A DNA stretch of 64,000 nucleotides, from NCBI GenBank assembly GCA_018064755.1, contig JAGHUP010000001.1, positions 1 through 64,000 of the forward strand, in the 5' to 3' direction. This DNA is from Candidatus Crickella equi. GTDB lineage: Bacteria; Bacillota; Clostridia; Peptostreptococcales; Anaerovoracaceae. Position numbers and translations under genes: made by a program. Positions 15,104-24,209 of this stretch are shown piece by piece (the stretch's first letter is position 1; every line of letters begins with the position of its first letter). The notes under the pieces are model-generated. The model saw nothing but the letters and a program-made list of their open reading frames with translations. It did not search any database and was not told the DNA's origin.

Positions 15104-16458
15104 TCCTTGTGTCCTCCTATCTGGTGGTTGCGCTCTCGTGTCGTAGCCGCCTCGGTCATATCCATGCCCCTGAACATCGAGTCTTTGCCGTACTTGTATT
15201 TTATCTTATTGACCGCTTCCTGCAAAGCGCTGTCGCGTTCCATCTCCTCGCGAGATAGCGAATATGCATCAGTCTTATCTGCGTCGTCGAGGTCGAAGAG
15301 GGTCATCTGTTGGTCTTCGTCTGCGTCGTGGATGTCGTTGAAGTTGATGAAGACACGACGCACCGGATAGAGTGGGCTAACCACCCGTCTGTAGACGTCG
15401 ACGACGCCCGGCATTATCATTCCGAGGGCATCGGTTGGAACATTAAACGAAACGCTTCCACGTGCCATAGGCAGGTGAAGCGCGTTGGAATATCCAACCG
15501 CTATTGAAACATTCTTCGTAACCTTCTTGATATCTGTCATTTCAAGGCAAAGCTGTTCGGTCATTTCTTTGACGATGAGTTCACCTTCTTCATAGTTATA
15601 GTCTCTCATGAGCACCTGTCCTCTAGAAAGCGAATGACTCTTGTTCTTGAACCCCTTGATATCCGATATCTTGGTTGGCTCAATTCCCCAAGCGTGATCT
15701 ATCATCAGCTCGGCATCAATTCCGAACATATCATATAGAACATTCTCGTCGGCTCTCGCTATATCACGCATAGTGAAGATACCGATTTTGGCAAGGCGCT
15801 TGGCTGTCCCTGGTCCTATTCTCCAGAAATCGGTCAATGGCTTGTGATCCCACAGCGTATTGATGAACGAGGCTTCATCGAGGTAGCCGATGAAGTCCGG
15901 CGAGTGCTTGGCCGTCACATCCAACGCAATCTTGGCCAGGTACATATTCGTTCCAATTCCGGCCGTCGCGCGAACGCCGACACGTTCCGTGACCTCGTTC
16001 ATCAGGAATGTTGCCATCTCGCGCGGCGTGAAACCATATCGTCTCAGATAATGTGTTACATCCAGGAACACTTCGTCAATAGAATAGACATACATGTCCT
16101 CGGGTGACACATAGTCAAGATAAACCCCATATATCTCCGCAGCATAATCAATGTAAAGCTGCATACGAGGCGGGGCCATTATCATCCTCTTACGAAGGTG
16201 CTCAGGAATCTCAAATACCCTCGCGCGGCCACCTACACCCAGCTTCTTAAGAGCTGGTGAAACCGCCAGGCATATTGTCTTATCAGTTCTGGTAGGATCA
16301 GCAACAACCAGCTCAGCTGTCATCGGATCAAGGCCGCGCTCCACGCACTCAACAGAAGCATAGAAAGACTTCAGGTCTATGCACATATACACCCTGTCTT
16401 CCTTGCGAATATGCCCTTGTCTTACGTTGCGATCTTCCATTACTGAATAAAATATCAT
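15100..16458 (-). CDS. Y-family DNA polymerase (UvrX/UmuC-like)
   Basis: 452 residues. The palm motif CIDLKSFYASVEC (~26-38) carries the first catalytic Asp, and YSIDEVFLDVT (~124-134) carries the second Asp/Glu pair. Fingers, HhH thumb (RIGPGTAKRLAKIGIFTMRDIA) and little-finger regions follow. It should carry out translesion synthesis. Three ATGs are possible (16458, 16440 and the one just before CIDLK). None has a good ribosome binding site, because a 13-bp GC hairpin ends 7 nt upstream of 16458. I see no LexA-type box nearby. Confidence 0.92.
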   Translation of the reverse strand: MIFYSVMEDRNVRQGHIRKEDRVYMCIDLKSFYASVECVERGLDPMTAELVVADPTRTDKTICLAVSPALKKLGVGGRARVFEIPEHLRKRMIMAPPRMQLYIDYAAEIYGVYLDYVSPEDMYVYSIDEVFLDVTHYLRRYGFTPREMATFLMNEVTERVGVRATAGIGTNMYLAKIALDVTAKHSPDFIGYLDEASFINTLWDHKPLTDFWRIGPGTAKRLAKIGIFTMRDIARADENVLYDMFGIDAELMIDHAWGIEPTKISDIKGFKNKSHSLSRGQVLMRDYNYEEGELIVKEMTEQLCLEMTDIKKVTKNVSIAVGYSNALHLPMARGSVSFNVPTDALGMIMPGVVDVYRRVVSPLYPVRRVFINFNDIHDADEDQQMTLFDLDDADKTDAYSLSREEMERDSALQEAVNKIKYKYGKDSMFRGMDMTEAATTRERNHQIGGHKE

Positions 16459-16465
16459 TGTTCTC

Positions 16466-16505
16466 GGGGACGGGGCTCCTAACCCTAAGAAAGAGCCCCG
16501 TCCCC
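16466..16505 (-). terminator. Strong GC hairpin between araC-like and polymerase genes
   Basis: The perfect 13-bp arms GGGGACGGGGCTC/GAGCCCCGTCCCC enclose a 14-nt loop. It follows the AraC gene and sits 7 nt before the first ATG of the polymerase gene. There is no T-run, so it could act as an mRNA-level barrier rather than a simple terminator. Confidence 0.6.
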
Positions 16506-16520
16506 CTTATAATAACATCT

Positions 16521-17261
16521 CTATTTCAAAAAGCAAACATTTGTTCTGTATTCGTTGGGTGTATTTCCGGTCACCCTTGTAAAGCATTTAGTGAAATAGC
16601 TCTGCGAGCAGAACTGCAATTGTTCTGCAATTTCAGATATCTGCAATCTGTTATCTGCGAGCAAACGCTTGGCCTCAGCAACTCTCTCCTGCAGTATGAA
16701 CTCATTCATTGTCATGCCGAGCTCATCGCGGAACACGGTTGATGCATAGTTCCTACTGATCTGAGCTACCTCGGCAACATCCTCGAGCGTGATCTTGTCT
16801 TTCAGATGCTTCTCTATATATGTCATCATCGCATTCAACCTCGCAGAATGAATTCCGCCCAGCCTGGTATATCTCACCCGGACAGCAAACTCGTGAGCCA
16901 TACCATGCAACAAGTCGTAGAGATCCGGCAAAGACATTGCTCTGTCGAACTCGACCATGTAATTATCGCGTATATCATAAGCAACCATATCCGGCAAACC
17001 ATTCTGGATAGCAACCAAGCACATCTCCGAAGCCGCGCACACAACGTCGTAATACATGTGATACATCGCATCGCTGTAGGAATCGCTTTGTTCAAAGACA
17101 ATAGACGGGTACATATAATTCTCTGCCGACAACTCATTAATCGCATAGGAATCACCTGCCGCGATTGCATCATAATACGCCTTCTTATCTGCATAAGAGT
17201 GGTATTGCTCGCGATTTCTTCGCCTATTTAAGATTAATTTTGTTGTTTCTTTGTTGCCCAT
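16521..17261 (-). CDS. AraC-family transcriptional regulator
   Basis: 246 residues. The C-terminal ~100 residues contain two helix-turn-helices (ITLEDVAEVAQISRNYASTVFRDELG and LQISEIAEQLQFCSQSYFTKCFTRVTGNTPNEYR) typical of AraC/XylS regulators. The N-terminal ~140 residues are helical, not a cupin, and may bind a ligand or mediate dimerisation. There is no clear ribosome binding site before the ATG at 17261, and two tandem 18-bp AT-rich repeats lie directly upstream. The target is unknown. Confidence 0.88.
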   Translation of the reverse strand: MGNKETTKLILNRRRNREQYHSYADKKAYYDAIAAGDSYAINELSAENYMYPSIVFEQSDSYSDAMYHMYYDVVCAASEMCLVAIQNGLPDMVAYDIRDNYMVEFDRAMSLPDLYDLLHGMAHEFAVRVRYTRLGGIHSARLNAMMTYIEKHLKDKITLEDVAEVAQISRNYASTVFRDELGMTMNEFILQERVAEAKRLLADNRLQISEIAEQLQFCSQSYFTKCFTRVTGNTPNEYRTNVCFLK

Positions 17262-17263
17262 AT

Positions 17264-17301
17264 ATTCGTAATATTATTATATAATTCGTAATATTATTAT
17301 A
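17264..17301. repeat. Two tandem ATTCGTAATATTATTATA copies
   Basis: Identical 18-bp copies at 17264-17281 and 17284-17301 (period 20) lie directly upstream of the araC-like gene. They could be an autoregulatory site. 17302-17445 shows nothing else that I can support. Confidence 0.6.
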
Positions 17302-17445
17302 GTATCAACATTGACCAAAATATACAATATAGATGTACTAAATAGTTGCTTGTTTAGTACACCATGTGATGCAAACCGCAGGCTGTCAGTTCAACACGCA
17401 AGTGTATGTTTGCAAACATCACACAATTCGATTACAAGTGTACTT

Positions 17446-17496
17446 AAAACGGCTATGAGCCTGTCGATCTCTACTCGACAGTTTCACAGCCGTTTT
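17446..17496 (-). terminator. Terminator after DUF1846 gene
   Basis: Nested stem: outer AAAACGGCT/AGCCGTTTT and inner CTGTCGA/TCGACAG. Confidence 0.75.
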
Positions 17497-17510
17497 ACTT
17501 TGCATATTTT

Positions 17511-19022
17511 TTATTTTGAATACAGGTTGTTATTTGAGAACTCAGCGTTGGATGTGATATCAATACCCAATGCCTTGAGGCTCTGTTCATCCTTCTCTGA
17601 GAGGATTGCTGTGCAGTGTGCAACGCATCCATTCAGGTTCGGAATCTCTCTAAGTGCTAACTCAGCAAACGGGTTGGTGAGTTTGGTCAGAGTCAGGGCC
17701 ATTACAACCTCTTCAAGATTAAGGCTTGTCTTGTCTCTGAAGACATCTGCCTTAGTACTAGCCATTGCCTCGAAGATCGTAGGTGAAATCAGCGCCATAT
17801 CGTCCTGAATTCCAGCCATATGCTTGAGAGCATTCAGTACCATTGCTGCAGTCGCAACCATTCGTCTTGAACTACGTCCTGTTATGATGGTTCCATCAGG
17901 CAGCTCCATAGCAGCAACTACAACGTTCTCATATCTATCCGGATTCTGCTCCTTCTTAACCTCAACGTAAGCCTCAGCCTCCTTAACTGCCGGTCTGTCG
18001 TATCTAGTCGCTCCGACTTCTTCCATCAGCAGTTTGCAACGCTCAAGTGTCGCTTCGTCGATAGTACCCTTTCTGTATGAGCACTCCGCAATCAGGGTTC
18101 TTCTAATGATCTCCTGAATCGAAGCCTCTCGGCATGCCTCATCGTCAGTTATGCCAAAACCAACTCTGTTAACTCCCATGTCTGTTGGTGATTTGTAACC
18201 GTCATCCGAGCCCGTGATGGCTGTGAGGATTCGTCTTACAACAGGGAATGCATCGATATCTCTATTGTAGTTAACGGCTGTCTCGCCATAAGCCTCAAGA
18301 TGGAATGGATCGATGATGTTAACGTCCTTCAGATCAGCTGTTGCCGCCTCATAAGCGATGTTAACCGGATGCTTGAGCGGGAGATTCCATACTGGGAATG
18401 TCTCGAACTTCGCATAACGAGCCTTGTTGCCTCTCTTGTACTCGTGGTAAACCTGCGACAGAGAAGTTGCCAGTTTGCCGGAACCGCCACCTGGGCCTGT
18501 AACGCAAACAAGTGGTTTGGTCACTTCGATATAAGGGTTCGCACCGTATCCCTCCTCGGAAACGATGGTATCTACATCTGTAGGATAACCCTTGGTGAAG
18601 TGGTGGATGTATGTTCTGATGCCACGGCGCTCCAGTTTGGCAATGAACTGGTTAACGGACGGAGCATCTTCATATCTAGTAACAACAACAGAGTTTACTT
18701 CGAGGTCATAGCTGCGGAAAGCGTCGATAAGTCTCAGTACCTCGAGATCGTAAGTGATTCCGAAGTCCTGTCTTGTCTTACTCTTGATGATATCACCGGC
18801 ATAGATACAGATAATAATCTCTGCCTGATCTTTCATCTTCTGGAGAAGCTTGATCTTGGCATTCTCATCAAAACCGGGCAGTACTCTCATAGCGTGCTTG
18901 TCCTGAACCAGCTTGCCGCCGAATTCCAGGTACAATCTGCCCTCGCCCTGTTCGATTCTCTCAAGGATGTACTTGGACTGTTCCTCGATATATGTTTCTG
19001 CGCTAAATCCTATCTTTTTCAT
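17511..19022 (-). CDS. DUF1846 (UPF0371) family protein
   Basis: 503 residues, full length for DUF1846, which starts with the conserved GFSAETYIEEQSKYILERI. It also contains the P-loop-like VCVTGPGGGSGKLATSLSQVYHE stretch (~180-200) seen in this family. Structures are known but the enzymatic role is not established. It is widespread in anaerobic Bacillota. The ATG has only a weak GGAAAG upstream. Confidence 0.92.
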   Translation of the reverse strand: MKKIGFSAETYIEEQSKYILERIEQGEGRLYLEFGGKLVQDKHAMRVLPGFDENAKIKLLQKMKDQAEIIICIYAGDIIKSKTRQDFGITYDLEVLRLIDAFRSYDLEVNSVVVTRYEDAPSVNQFIAKLERRGIRTYIHHFTKGYPTDVDTIVSEEGYGANPYIEVTKPLVCVTGPGGGSGKLATSLSQVYHEYKRGNKARYAKFETFPVWNLPLKHPVNIAYEAATADLKDVNIIDPFHLEAYGETAVNYNRDIDAFPVVRRILTAITGSDDGYKSPTDMGVNRVGFGITDDEACREASIQEIIRRTLIAECSYRKGTIDEATLERCKLLMEEVGATRYDRPAVKEAEAYVEVKKEQNPDRYENVVVAAMELPDGTIITGRSSRRMVATAAMVLNALKHMAGIQDDMALISPTIFEAMASTKADVFRDKTSLNLEEVVMALTLTKLTNPFAELALREIPNLNGCVAHCTAILSEKDEQSLKALGIDITSNAEFSNNNLYSK

Positions 19023-19092
19023 TTTTCTTTCCGTTGTCTTATTTCTTGCTCTGTTGTGTTGTATTCTTAGCGGTCGCCTTCTCGGTATTCAC

Positions 19093-19566
19093 CTACGAAG
19101 GCTGTACTTCTATTTCAAGAACGTTGCGTCTCGAGAAGTATTGATCGAATCTGATCTTGTAATCGACTTCGATAGTTCCGTAGCCCTCTTCATCAAGATT
19201 GCCTTTGAGCTTGTTAGTGTAAACCTCCAGGTCAATACTCGCGAGCTGCGGAATTTTGTATCTTGTTATGTGTAGCATGCCCTGCTGCAGGAGCATATCT
19301 GAGTCATCATCCTCACCATTGCCATAGCGACGAATGCGCAGAGTGTTGTCCTTCAGTTTGAGCATTGTTCTGATATCCTCGAGACCTGCTTCCGCAGATT
19401 CCTCATAGGTAATGTATGTCGCATTATCCTTGGAGTACATAGTGCCCTCAGTCAGGATTTCGACTGTGTCCTCCAGCTCCAATTCACGCTTAAAAGCCTC
19501 GCCACTTGGCGCGAGGTTTTCGGAGTATTGTGAGCTTTTAATTTTCAGTGCAACGTTTTTCTTCAT
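19093..19566 (-). CDS. DUF1934 family beta-barrel protein (YwiB-like)
   Basis: 157 residues. It is a lipocalin-like/calycin-type small protein of the DUF1934 family (VEILTEGTMYSKDNATYITYEES; near the end GYGTIEVDYKIRFD). Function is unknown. It lies upstream of DUF1846 in the same direction and is divergent from htrA. Confidence 0.8.
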   Translation of the reverse strand: MKKNVALKIKSSQYSENLAPSGEAFKRELELEDTVEILTEGTMYSKDNATYITYEESAEAGLEDIRTMLKLKDNTLRIRRYGNGEDDDSDMLLQQGMLHITRYKIPQLASIDLEVYTNKLKGNLDEEGYGTIEVDYKIRFDQYFSRRNVLEIEVQPS

Positions 19567-19624
19567 AACTATTTTATTTTATACTTTTAACTGTTTCTAC
19601 ACAATACTTACACATTTGATTTTT

Positions 19625-19690
19625 ACAATGAATGGTGTAAAATTTAGAGCATACGAAGGATTGTGCGGTACGAAGACCTCGCCGCACACG
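19625..19690 (+). promoter_or_regulatory. htrA promoter and leader hairpin
   Basis: A plausible promoter, TTGATT, 16 bp, TAAAAT, lies near 19617-19645. TGTGCGG/CCGCACA arms (~19663-19688) then form a hairpin that ends just before the AAGGAGG site of htrA. Confidence 0.45.
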
Positions 19691-19703
19691 AAGGAGGTTC
19701 GTA

Positions 19704-21110
19704 ATGTCGGATAAAGATAATCAATATGTAGTTTTTCACAACGGTGAAGAGGTTGAGTTTGAACCTGAGCTAATCAAGAAGGAAGAGCCCAAACCAGTTG
19801 TTCAAGAAACCACTCCAGCCGCACCTATTCATAAGGTGGATGATATTCCTTATATAGATCGTAGCAATGAGCCGGTTTCATACGAGCCGAACTTCGTCCT
19901 TCAAGGCGATGCGACTCAGGCCGAGCCACAATTCGAAGAGGTTGCGGCTGCTGGTCACGAGGAAGAGTACAAGAGAGCGGCAAGAAAGGAGCATCGCAGA
20001 GAGCTTGCTTCTTCATATGTAACCAAGAAGTTCATGGTCATCTGTCTTGTTATTGCAATCGTTGTCAGCACTTTGCTCGGCGCAGGTGTCTCAACTCTGA
20101 TTGGCGGAGGCAGCGATTCTAGCAAAGCTCACGATAACCTTTCCGAGTCAGATATTTCAGCCGCAACAGGCAGCAAGCTGACAGTGGCTCAGATTGTTGA
20201 GAAGAATGCTGATGCTGTCGTTGAGATTGTAGTTGAAAGCACCAGCGTTGGAATGTTCGGTCAGACAGAGCTCACTGAAGGTGCCGGTTCCGGCGTCATC
20301 GTTAACAAGGAAGGCTACATTGTAACTAATTACCATGTTATTGAGGGTGCTCGTGCTGTAACAGTAACTCTTCATAACGGCGATGAGTACAAAGCAACTA
20401 TTGTCGGTGGTGATGACGCCAATGACCTCGCAGTTATTAAGATTAACGGCAAGAACCTCAAGGTTGCAACGCTCGGAGACAGTAGCAAACTAGTTGTTGG
20501 AGATCTCGCGGTTGCGATTGGTAACCCTCTTGGACAGCTCGGAGGCACTGCGACATCTGGAATTATCTCCGCTTTGGATAGAGAACTCACAATTGAGAAC
20601 AGAACTCTCACACTCCTGCAGACAGACGCGGCTGTTAACCCAGGCAACTCCGGCGGCGGACTCTTTAACGGAGCCGGCGAGCTCATCGGAATCGTCGAGT
20701 CCAAAACATCCGCAACAGGAATCGAAGGCCTGGCTTTCGCACTTCCTATCAATGCGCTTAAGGACGAGATTGACCAACTGATTGCAAACGGCAAGGTTTC
20801 AGGCAAGCCGTCCATCGGAATTTCAATCTACGACATCAGCGAATCCAACGCAGAATATTACAACCTCGACGGCGAAGGCGTGTACGTTGCTGAGGTAACT
20901 GGCGATAACGCTAAGAAGGCCGGCTTCAAGAAGCTCGACAAGATTCTTACTTTCAACGGCAAGGATGTCGAGAGCAGCGATGATCTCATTAGACGAGTTC
21001 GCGAATGCAAAGTTGGCGACAAGGTAACCGTCGGCATCTCAAGAGACGGCCAGAAGATCACTATTAAAACCGAGCTTGAAGAACTCGTAACAACACAACA
21101 GAGTAAATAA
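19704..21110 (+). CDS. htrA: HtrA/DegP-type membrane serine protease
   Basis: 468 residues. A ~110-residue acidic/charged cytoplasmic N-terminus is followed by one transmembrane helix (~112-132). The extracytoplasmic trypsin-like domain has the catalytic triad His in TNYHVIEG (~210), Asp in DDANDLAVIKI (~240) and Ser in GNSGGGLF (~315). One PDZ domain follows (~355-455). It is expected to degrade misfolded exported proteins. AAGGAGG precedes the ATG, and a terminator at 21129-21157 follows. Confidence 0.95.
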   Translation: MSDKDNQYVVFHNGEEVEFEPELIKKEEPKPVVQETTPAAPIHKVDDIPYIDRSNEPVSYEPNFVLQGDATQAEPQFEEVAAAGHEEEYKRAARKEHRRELASSYVTKKFMVICLVIAIVVSTLLGAGVSTLIGGGSDSSKAHDNLSESDISAATGSKLTVAQIVEKNADAVVEIVVESTSVGMFGQTELTEGAGSGVIVNKEGYIVTNYHVIEGARAVTVTLHNGDEYKATIVGGDDANDLAVIKINGKNLKVATLGDSSKLVVGDLAVAIGNPLGQLGGTATSGIISALDRELTIENRTLTLLQTDAAVNPGNSGGGLFNGAGELIGIVESKTSATGIEGLAFALPINALKDEIDQLIANGKVSGKPSIGISIYDISESNAEYYNLDGEGVYVAEVTGDNAKKAGFKKLDKILTFNGKDVESSDDLIRRVRECKVGDKVTVGISRDGQKITIKTELEELVTTQQSK

Positions 21111-21128
21111 TATACAATGGATATAAAC

Positions 21129-21474
21129 AAGGACGGCTCACATGAGCCGTCCTTTTCATTTCTGCCTACGCTCGCTCAACATACCTTTCGATGCCCCACG
21201 CATACCCTCGATTGCAACAGTTTATCCACGATTGCAAAAAATGGCTCATAATTTGCCCTCCCGATGCCAAAATGAGCCATCCTTTTGATGCGCAAGCTTG
21301 CGAGTCCCGTTTCAGTGGCTCGTAAGTCGTTATGTCGCGATTATTTGAGCCAAAAGTGCCGATTGCGGCGCCTGGGATACATGGCGCTTGTAGGCTTGAG
21401 TGGTAAATGGCTCGGAAAATGGCTCAAAACAGATTCAAACGGGTTAATTCCGAGCCATTTTTTGCAATTGAGCA
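21129..21474 (+). repeat. Non-coding repeat, copy A (with MITE-like core 21231-21468)
   Basis: It begins with a terminator hairpin GGACGGCTC/GAGCCGTCC (21131-21152) serving htrA. After ~75 bp it contains a core bounded by the inverted repeats ATTGCAAAAAATGGCTC (21231-21247) and GAGCCATTTTTTGCAAT (21452-21468). The whole ~340 bp recurs in inverted orientation at 24210-24551, at roughly 80% identity by eye. GGCTC/GAGCC motifs recur inside. There is no convincing coding frame. Confidence 0.85.
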
Positions 21475-21483
21475 AGTCTAAGG

Positions 21484-22281
21484 TTACTCGAAGAATGTTT
21501 CAATCAGCATTTCGATATATTGCAGATCTATAGCGTTATCGCTGGTTTCAAAGGTTGCAATCATGTTGACGCCGGGGATATAGCCGCTCTGAAAATATTC
21601 CCGCAGCTTGGTAATGGTTGATTCTTGATAGCCAGGATTGTCCATCATGCCAAAATGCTCCCAGATTATGTACTCACCTGTCGCGGCGTTATAAATGGTA
21701 AAGTCGGGCGAGCGCATTTTGCCATTGCTAAGCATAAGGTCTCTTTCGTAAAAGACGAGGAGATTGTGGTTGCGTAGACGTTCGTAAATTAGTGCTTCCG
21801 ATTTGGAGCGAAAGCGAAGCCCGAAATTCGATTTGATTTTATACTGGATCTTGTCTATTTCGCGGCCGGCGAATCTCTGGATGTTGTCTTCGTGTGCTGC
21901 TCTTAGCTGTTCTTGGAACTCGGCTATTGCAGGATGAATCCTTTTGTAGTATTCGCCGGCCAGACGCTCTATTTCTTCATTTGTCTTATATATTTGATTC
22001 TCACATAAAGCGAATCGCTCAAGTGTAGCCAGCTCTGTTTCAATTTCCTCTATTTGTTGCTGTAGTTGTTTCTTGTATGCCAGTTTCTCTGCCAAGGATT
22101 TCTGCTTAATCTTGCTGAGGCTCTTTTCGGTTCCATCACATTCATAATACCAGCGCCAGTTATCTCCGCGCCGCCTGCAGCGTATGTTTCCTTTAGGCAT
22201 TTTTCGAAGCTCAGATTTGGCCAGTTTTAAATTCTGCTCGAGCTGCCCTCTATATTTATTTGCATGTTCTTTAAATTTCAT
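21484..22281 (-). CDS. PD-(D/E)XK nuclease-like protein
   Basis: 265 residues. The N-terminal ~150 residues are charged, with coiled-coil helices (~50-130). The C-terminal part reads RSKSEALIYERL (~158-169), then SPDFTIY (~191) and YIIWEHFG (~204). This E / PDF / (I)WEH spacing fits the restriction-endonuclease-like fold. The ribosome binding site GGAGAGGAT precedes the ATG. It sits between the inverted repeats and is divergent from ispE. The target is unknown; it could be a solitary nuclease or part of the repeat-bounded unit. Confidence 0.6.
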   Translation of the reverse strand: MKFKEHANKYRGQLEQNLKLAKSELRKMPKGNIRCRRRGDNWRWYYECDGTEKSLSKIKQKSLAEKLAYKKQLQQQIEEIETELATLERFALCENQIYKTNEEIERLAGEYYKRIHPAIAEFQEQLRAAHEDNIQRFAGREIDKIQYKIKSNFGLRFRSKSEALIYERLRNHNLLVFYERDLMLSNGKMRSPDFTIYNAATGEYIIWEHFGMMDNPGYQESTITKLREYFQSGYIPGVNMIATFETSDNAIDLQYIEMLIETFFE

Positions 22282-22389
22282 ATCCTCTCCTTCACTTAAA
22301 TCAGGTATATCAAAGTTTCTGTTTTATTGCGTTGTATGTGATTGTAACAGTTATGATGCGGCGCGTTGGGCCATGTTTTGCCGTGAAAG

Positions 22390-22427
22390 AAATGTAGGAT
22401 TTCATGCTTCAAATGTCGGATTTCGTG
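22390..22427. repeat. Tandem 17-bp motif upstream of ispE
   Basis: AAATGTAGGATTTCATG (22390-22406) and AAATGTCGGATTTCGTG (22411-22427) repeat with a 21-bp period, two helical turns. They lie just upstream of the likely ispE promoter region and may be a regulator site. Confidence 0.5.
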
Positions 22428-22492
22428 ATTAGAGTGAATGTGGTATTATTAGGTGAAAGAGGAAGCACATCTTCATTATCCGGAGGAAAATA

Positions 22493-23416
22493 ATGATTAT
22501 TAATGCTTATGCGAAGATAAATCTGTCGTTAGATGTTCTTGGGCGTCGAGAGGACGGATACCACAATATATCGTCATTAATGCAGGATATTGGCCTACAT
22601 GACATCGTAAATATCGAGAAATGTTCTGGATTGTGTGCAAAATACAAGTCAGTACATTGCAGGATTTCCAAGGTTGATGTATATTTATGTACGAGCGTAG
22701 ATACAATTCCGCTGGATGAAAACAATCTCGCAATCAAGGGCGCAAGAGCTATCATCGAAGCAATTGATGGTAAAGGACTTGATGCCGTGTCGATGTATAT
22801 CGACAAGCAGTTGCCGGTGGCAGCTGGCATCGCGGGAGGCAGCGGTAACGCAGCAGCAGCGATGCTCGGCATCAACGCATTGGTCGGATATCCGCTTTCT
22901 CTTAGAGAGCTGATGAGTATCGGAGCGAGAGTTGGAGCAGATGTTCCATACTCTCTGATGATGAACGCGAAGAAGAATCAGAGCGTTCTTTCCGATTTAC
23001 CAGGAATCGAAGAGGCAAGCAGCGCGGCTATGATGGGCGGCATTGGCGACATAGTTGAGCCAGTAGAGCCTATCAAGAAATACATCATAATGGCGAATCC
23101 TGGAATTTCGGTTTCGACAAGAGATGCCTATGAAGCCATAGACGCGCTTCAGGAATACGGCGACGCAGCCGGATTATTCACGAATCAGCTGGAGAAGTAC
23201 ACTTTGGCGAACTATCCGGAGGCTGCAGCACTCAAGACAGCAATGGAAGAGCATCTTAATGCTGACCTCGTTCTGATGAGCGGCAGTGGACCAACAATGG
23301 TTGCCTATTATGATGACGAAGAGACTGCGAAGAATGACTACGACTCAATGAAAAATGACGACTGGCTTGGGGAATCCGGTCGTGCATGGCTAACCGTTAC
23401 GGGAGGCAATAACTAA
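22493..23416 (+). CDS. ispE: 4-diphosphocytidyl-2-C-methyl-D-erythritol kinase
   Basis: 307 residues. GHMP kinase motifs are the N-terminal AYAKINLSLDVLGRREDGYH, the ATP-binding PVAAGIAGGSGNAAAAM (~104-120) and the C-terminal LMSGSGPTMVAYY. It phosphorylates CDP-ME in the MEP isoprenoid pathway. The usual GLGGGSSDAA is altered to GIAGGSGNAA but glycines and the key Ser are kept. TCCGGAGG precedes the ATG. The GntR gene follows by 15 bp. Confidence 0.95.
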   Translation: MIINAYAKINLSLDVLGRREDGYHNISSLMQDIGLHDIVNIEKCSGLCAKYKSVHCRISKVDVYLCTSVDTIPLDENNLAIKGARAIIEAIDGKGLDAVSMYIDKQLPVAAGIAGGSGNAAAAMLGINALVGYPLSLRELMSIGARVGADVPYSLMMNAKKNQSVLSDLPGIEEASSAAMMGGIGDIVEPVEPIKKYIIMANPGISVSTRDAYEAIDALQEYGDAAGLFTNQLEKYTLANYPEAAALKTAMEEHLNADLVLMSGSGPTMVAYYDDEETAKNDYDSMKNDDWLGESGRAWLTVTGGNN

Positions 23417-23431
23417 GGAGGAGTAATTATT

Positions 23432-24118
23432 ATGATGGACTTTCAGCTTAAGGTGCAGAAACCTCTAAAGGAGCTTGTATATCTTGAACTCAAGCACAAG
23501 ATCCTGACAGGTGAAATTGCATCTCAGACAAGACTCATGGAGATTGATCTGTCCGAAAAGATGAACGTCAGCAGAACGCCTATTAGAGAGGCAATCAAGA
23601 GACTCGCAGACGATGGTCTCGTTAAAGTTGAACCAAGACGTGGCGCATATGTTGCCAACATTTCTATAAAGGACATGCTGGACGTATTCGAAGTAAGAGA
23701 GGATATGGAAGGCTTTGTCGCAAAACTCGCCAGCGAGCGTATCACTGACGAGCAGAAGAAGGAGCTCGCTGCAATCGCGGCTGAATACGAAGCTGCAATC
23801 AAGCGTCCTGACAAGGAAACAATCATCGAACTCGATGAGAAATTCCACAACTACATTGTAGCTTGCTGCAACAATGAGACTCTGGCTGAACTTATCAACT
23901 ACGTTCAGGAGCTCTCGCTCAGATTCAGATATCTGTACTATGACGATTTCTCAGTTTACGCAGCAACTGCAGATCAGCACAACAACATCATGCAGGCAAT
24001 CAACGAAGGTCGCGGTGAGGACGCAAGACGCGAGGCAGATGCACACGTTAAGGGCCTCAAGGAATTCGTTAACGACTTCGGCAAGAAGATGGAAAGCACA
24101 GTTGGAATTACTGAGTAA
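23432..24118 (+). CDS. GntR-family (FadR subfamily) transcriptional regulator
   Basis: 228 residues. The winged helix (~15-75, with SRTPIREAIKRLADDGLV and a wing ending EPRRGAYV) is followed by an all-helical FCD ligand domain (~85-215). The FCD domain has the metal-binding type DEKFHNYIVACCNN and a later His pair. FadR-type regulators sense organic acids; the ligand is unknown here. It is co-transcribed with ispE, strong GGAGGAG upstream. Confidence 0.92.
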   Translation: MMDFQLKVQKPLKELVYLELKHKILTGEIASQTRLMEIDLSEKMNVSRTPIREAIKRLADDGLVKVEPRRGAYVANISIKDMLDVFEVREDMEGFVAKLASERITDEQKKELAAIAAEYEAAIKRPDKETIIELDEKFHNYIVACCNNETLAELINYVQELSLRFRYLYYDDFSVYAATADQHNNIMQAINEGRGEDARREADAHVKGLKEFVNDFGKKMESTVGITE

Positions 24119-24147
24119 TTAGTGCACAATTTCAGCAAACGATAAAG

Positions 24148-24178
24148 AAAAGGCGGTTCTAGTGAACCGTCTTTTTTC
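24148..24178 (+). terminator. Terminator after GntR gene
   Basis: AAGGCGGTTC/GAACCGTCTT stem with T6. It belongs to the same GGCGGTTC hairpin type seen at 24566 and 37172. Confidence 0.85.
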
Positions 24179-24209
24179 ATTTACCCTCTTACTACGCCCT
24201 GCTTACTAC

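Noticed and set aside
21231-21468. Insertion sequence with transposase
   Set aside because: Terminal inverted repeats are present but there is no transposase frame; at most a MITE-like element.
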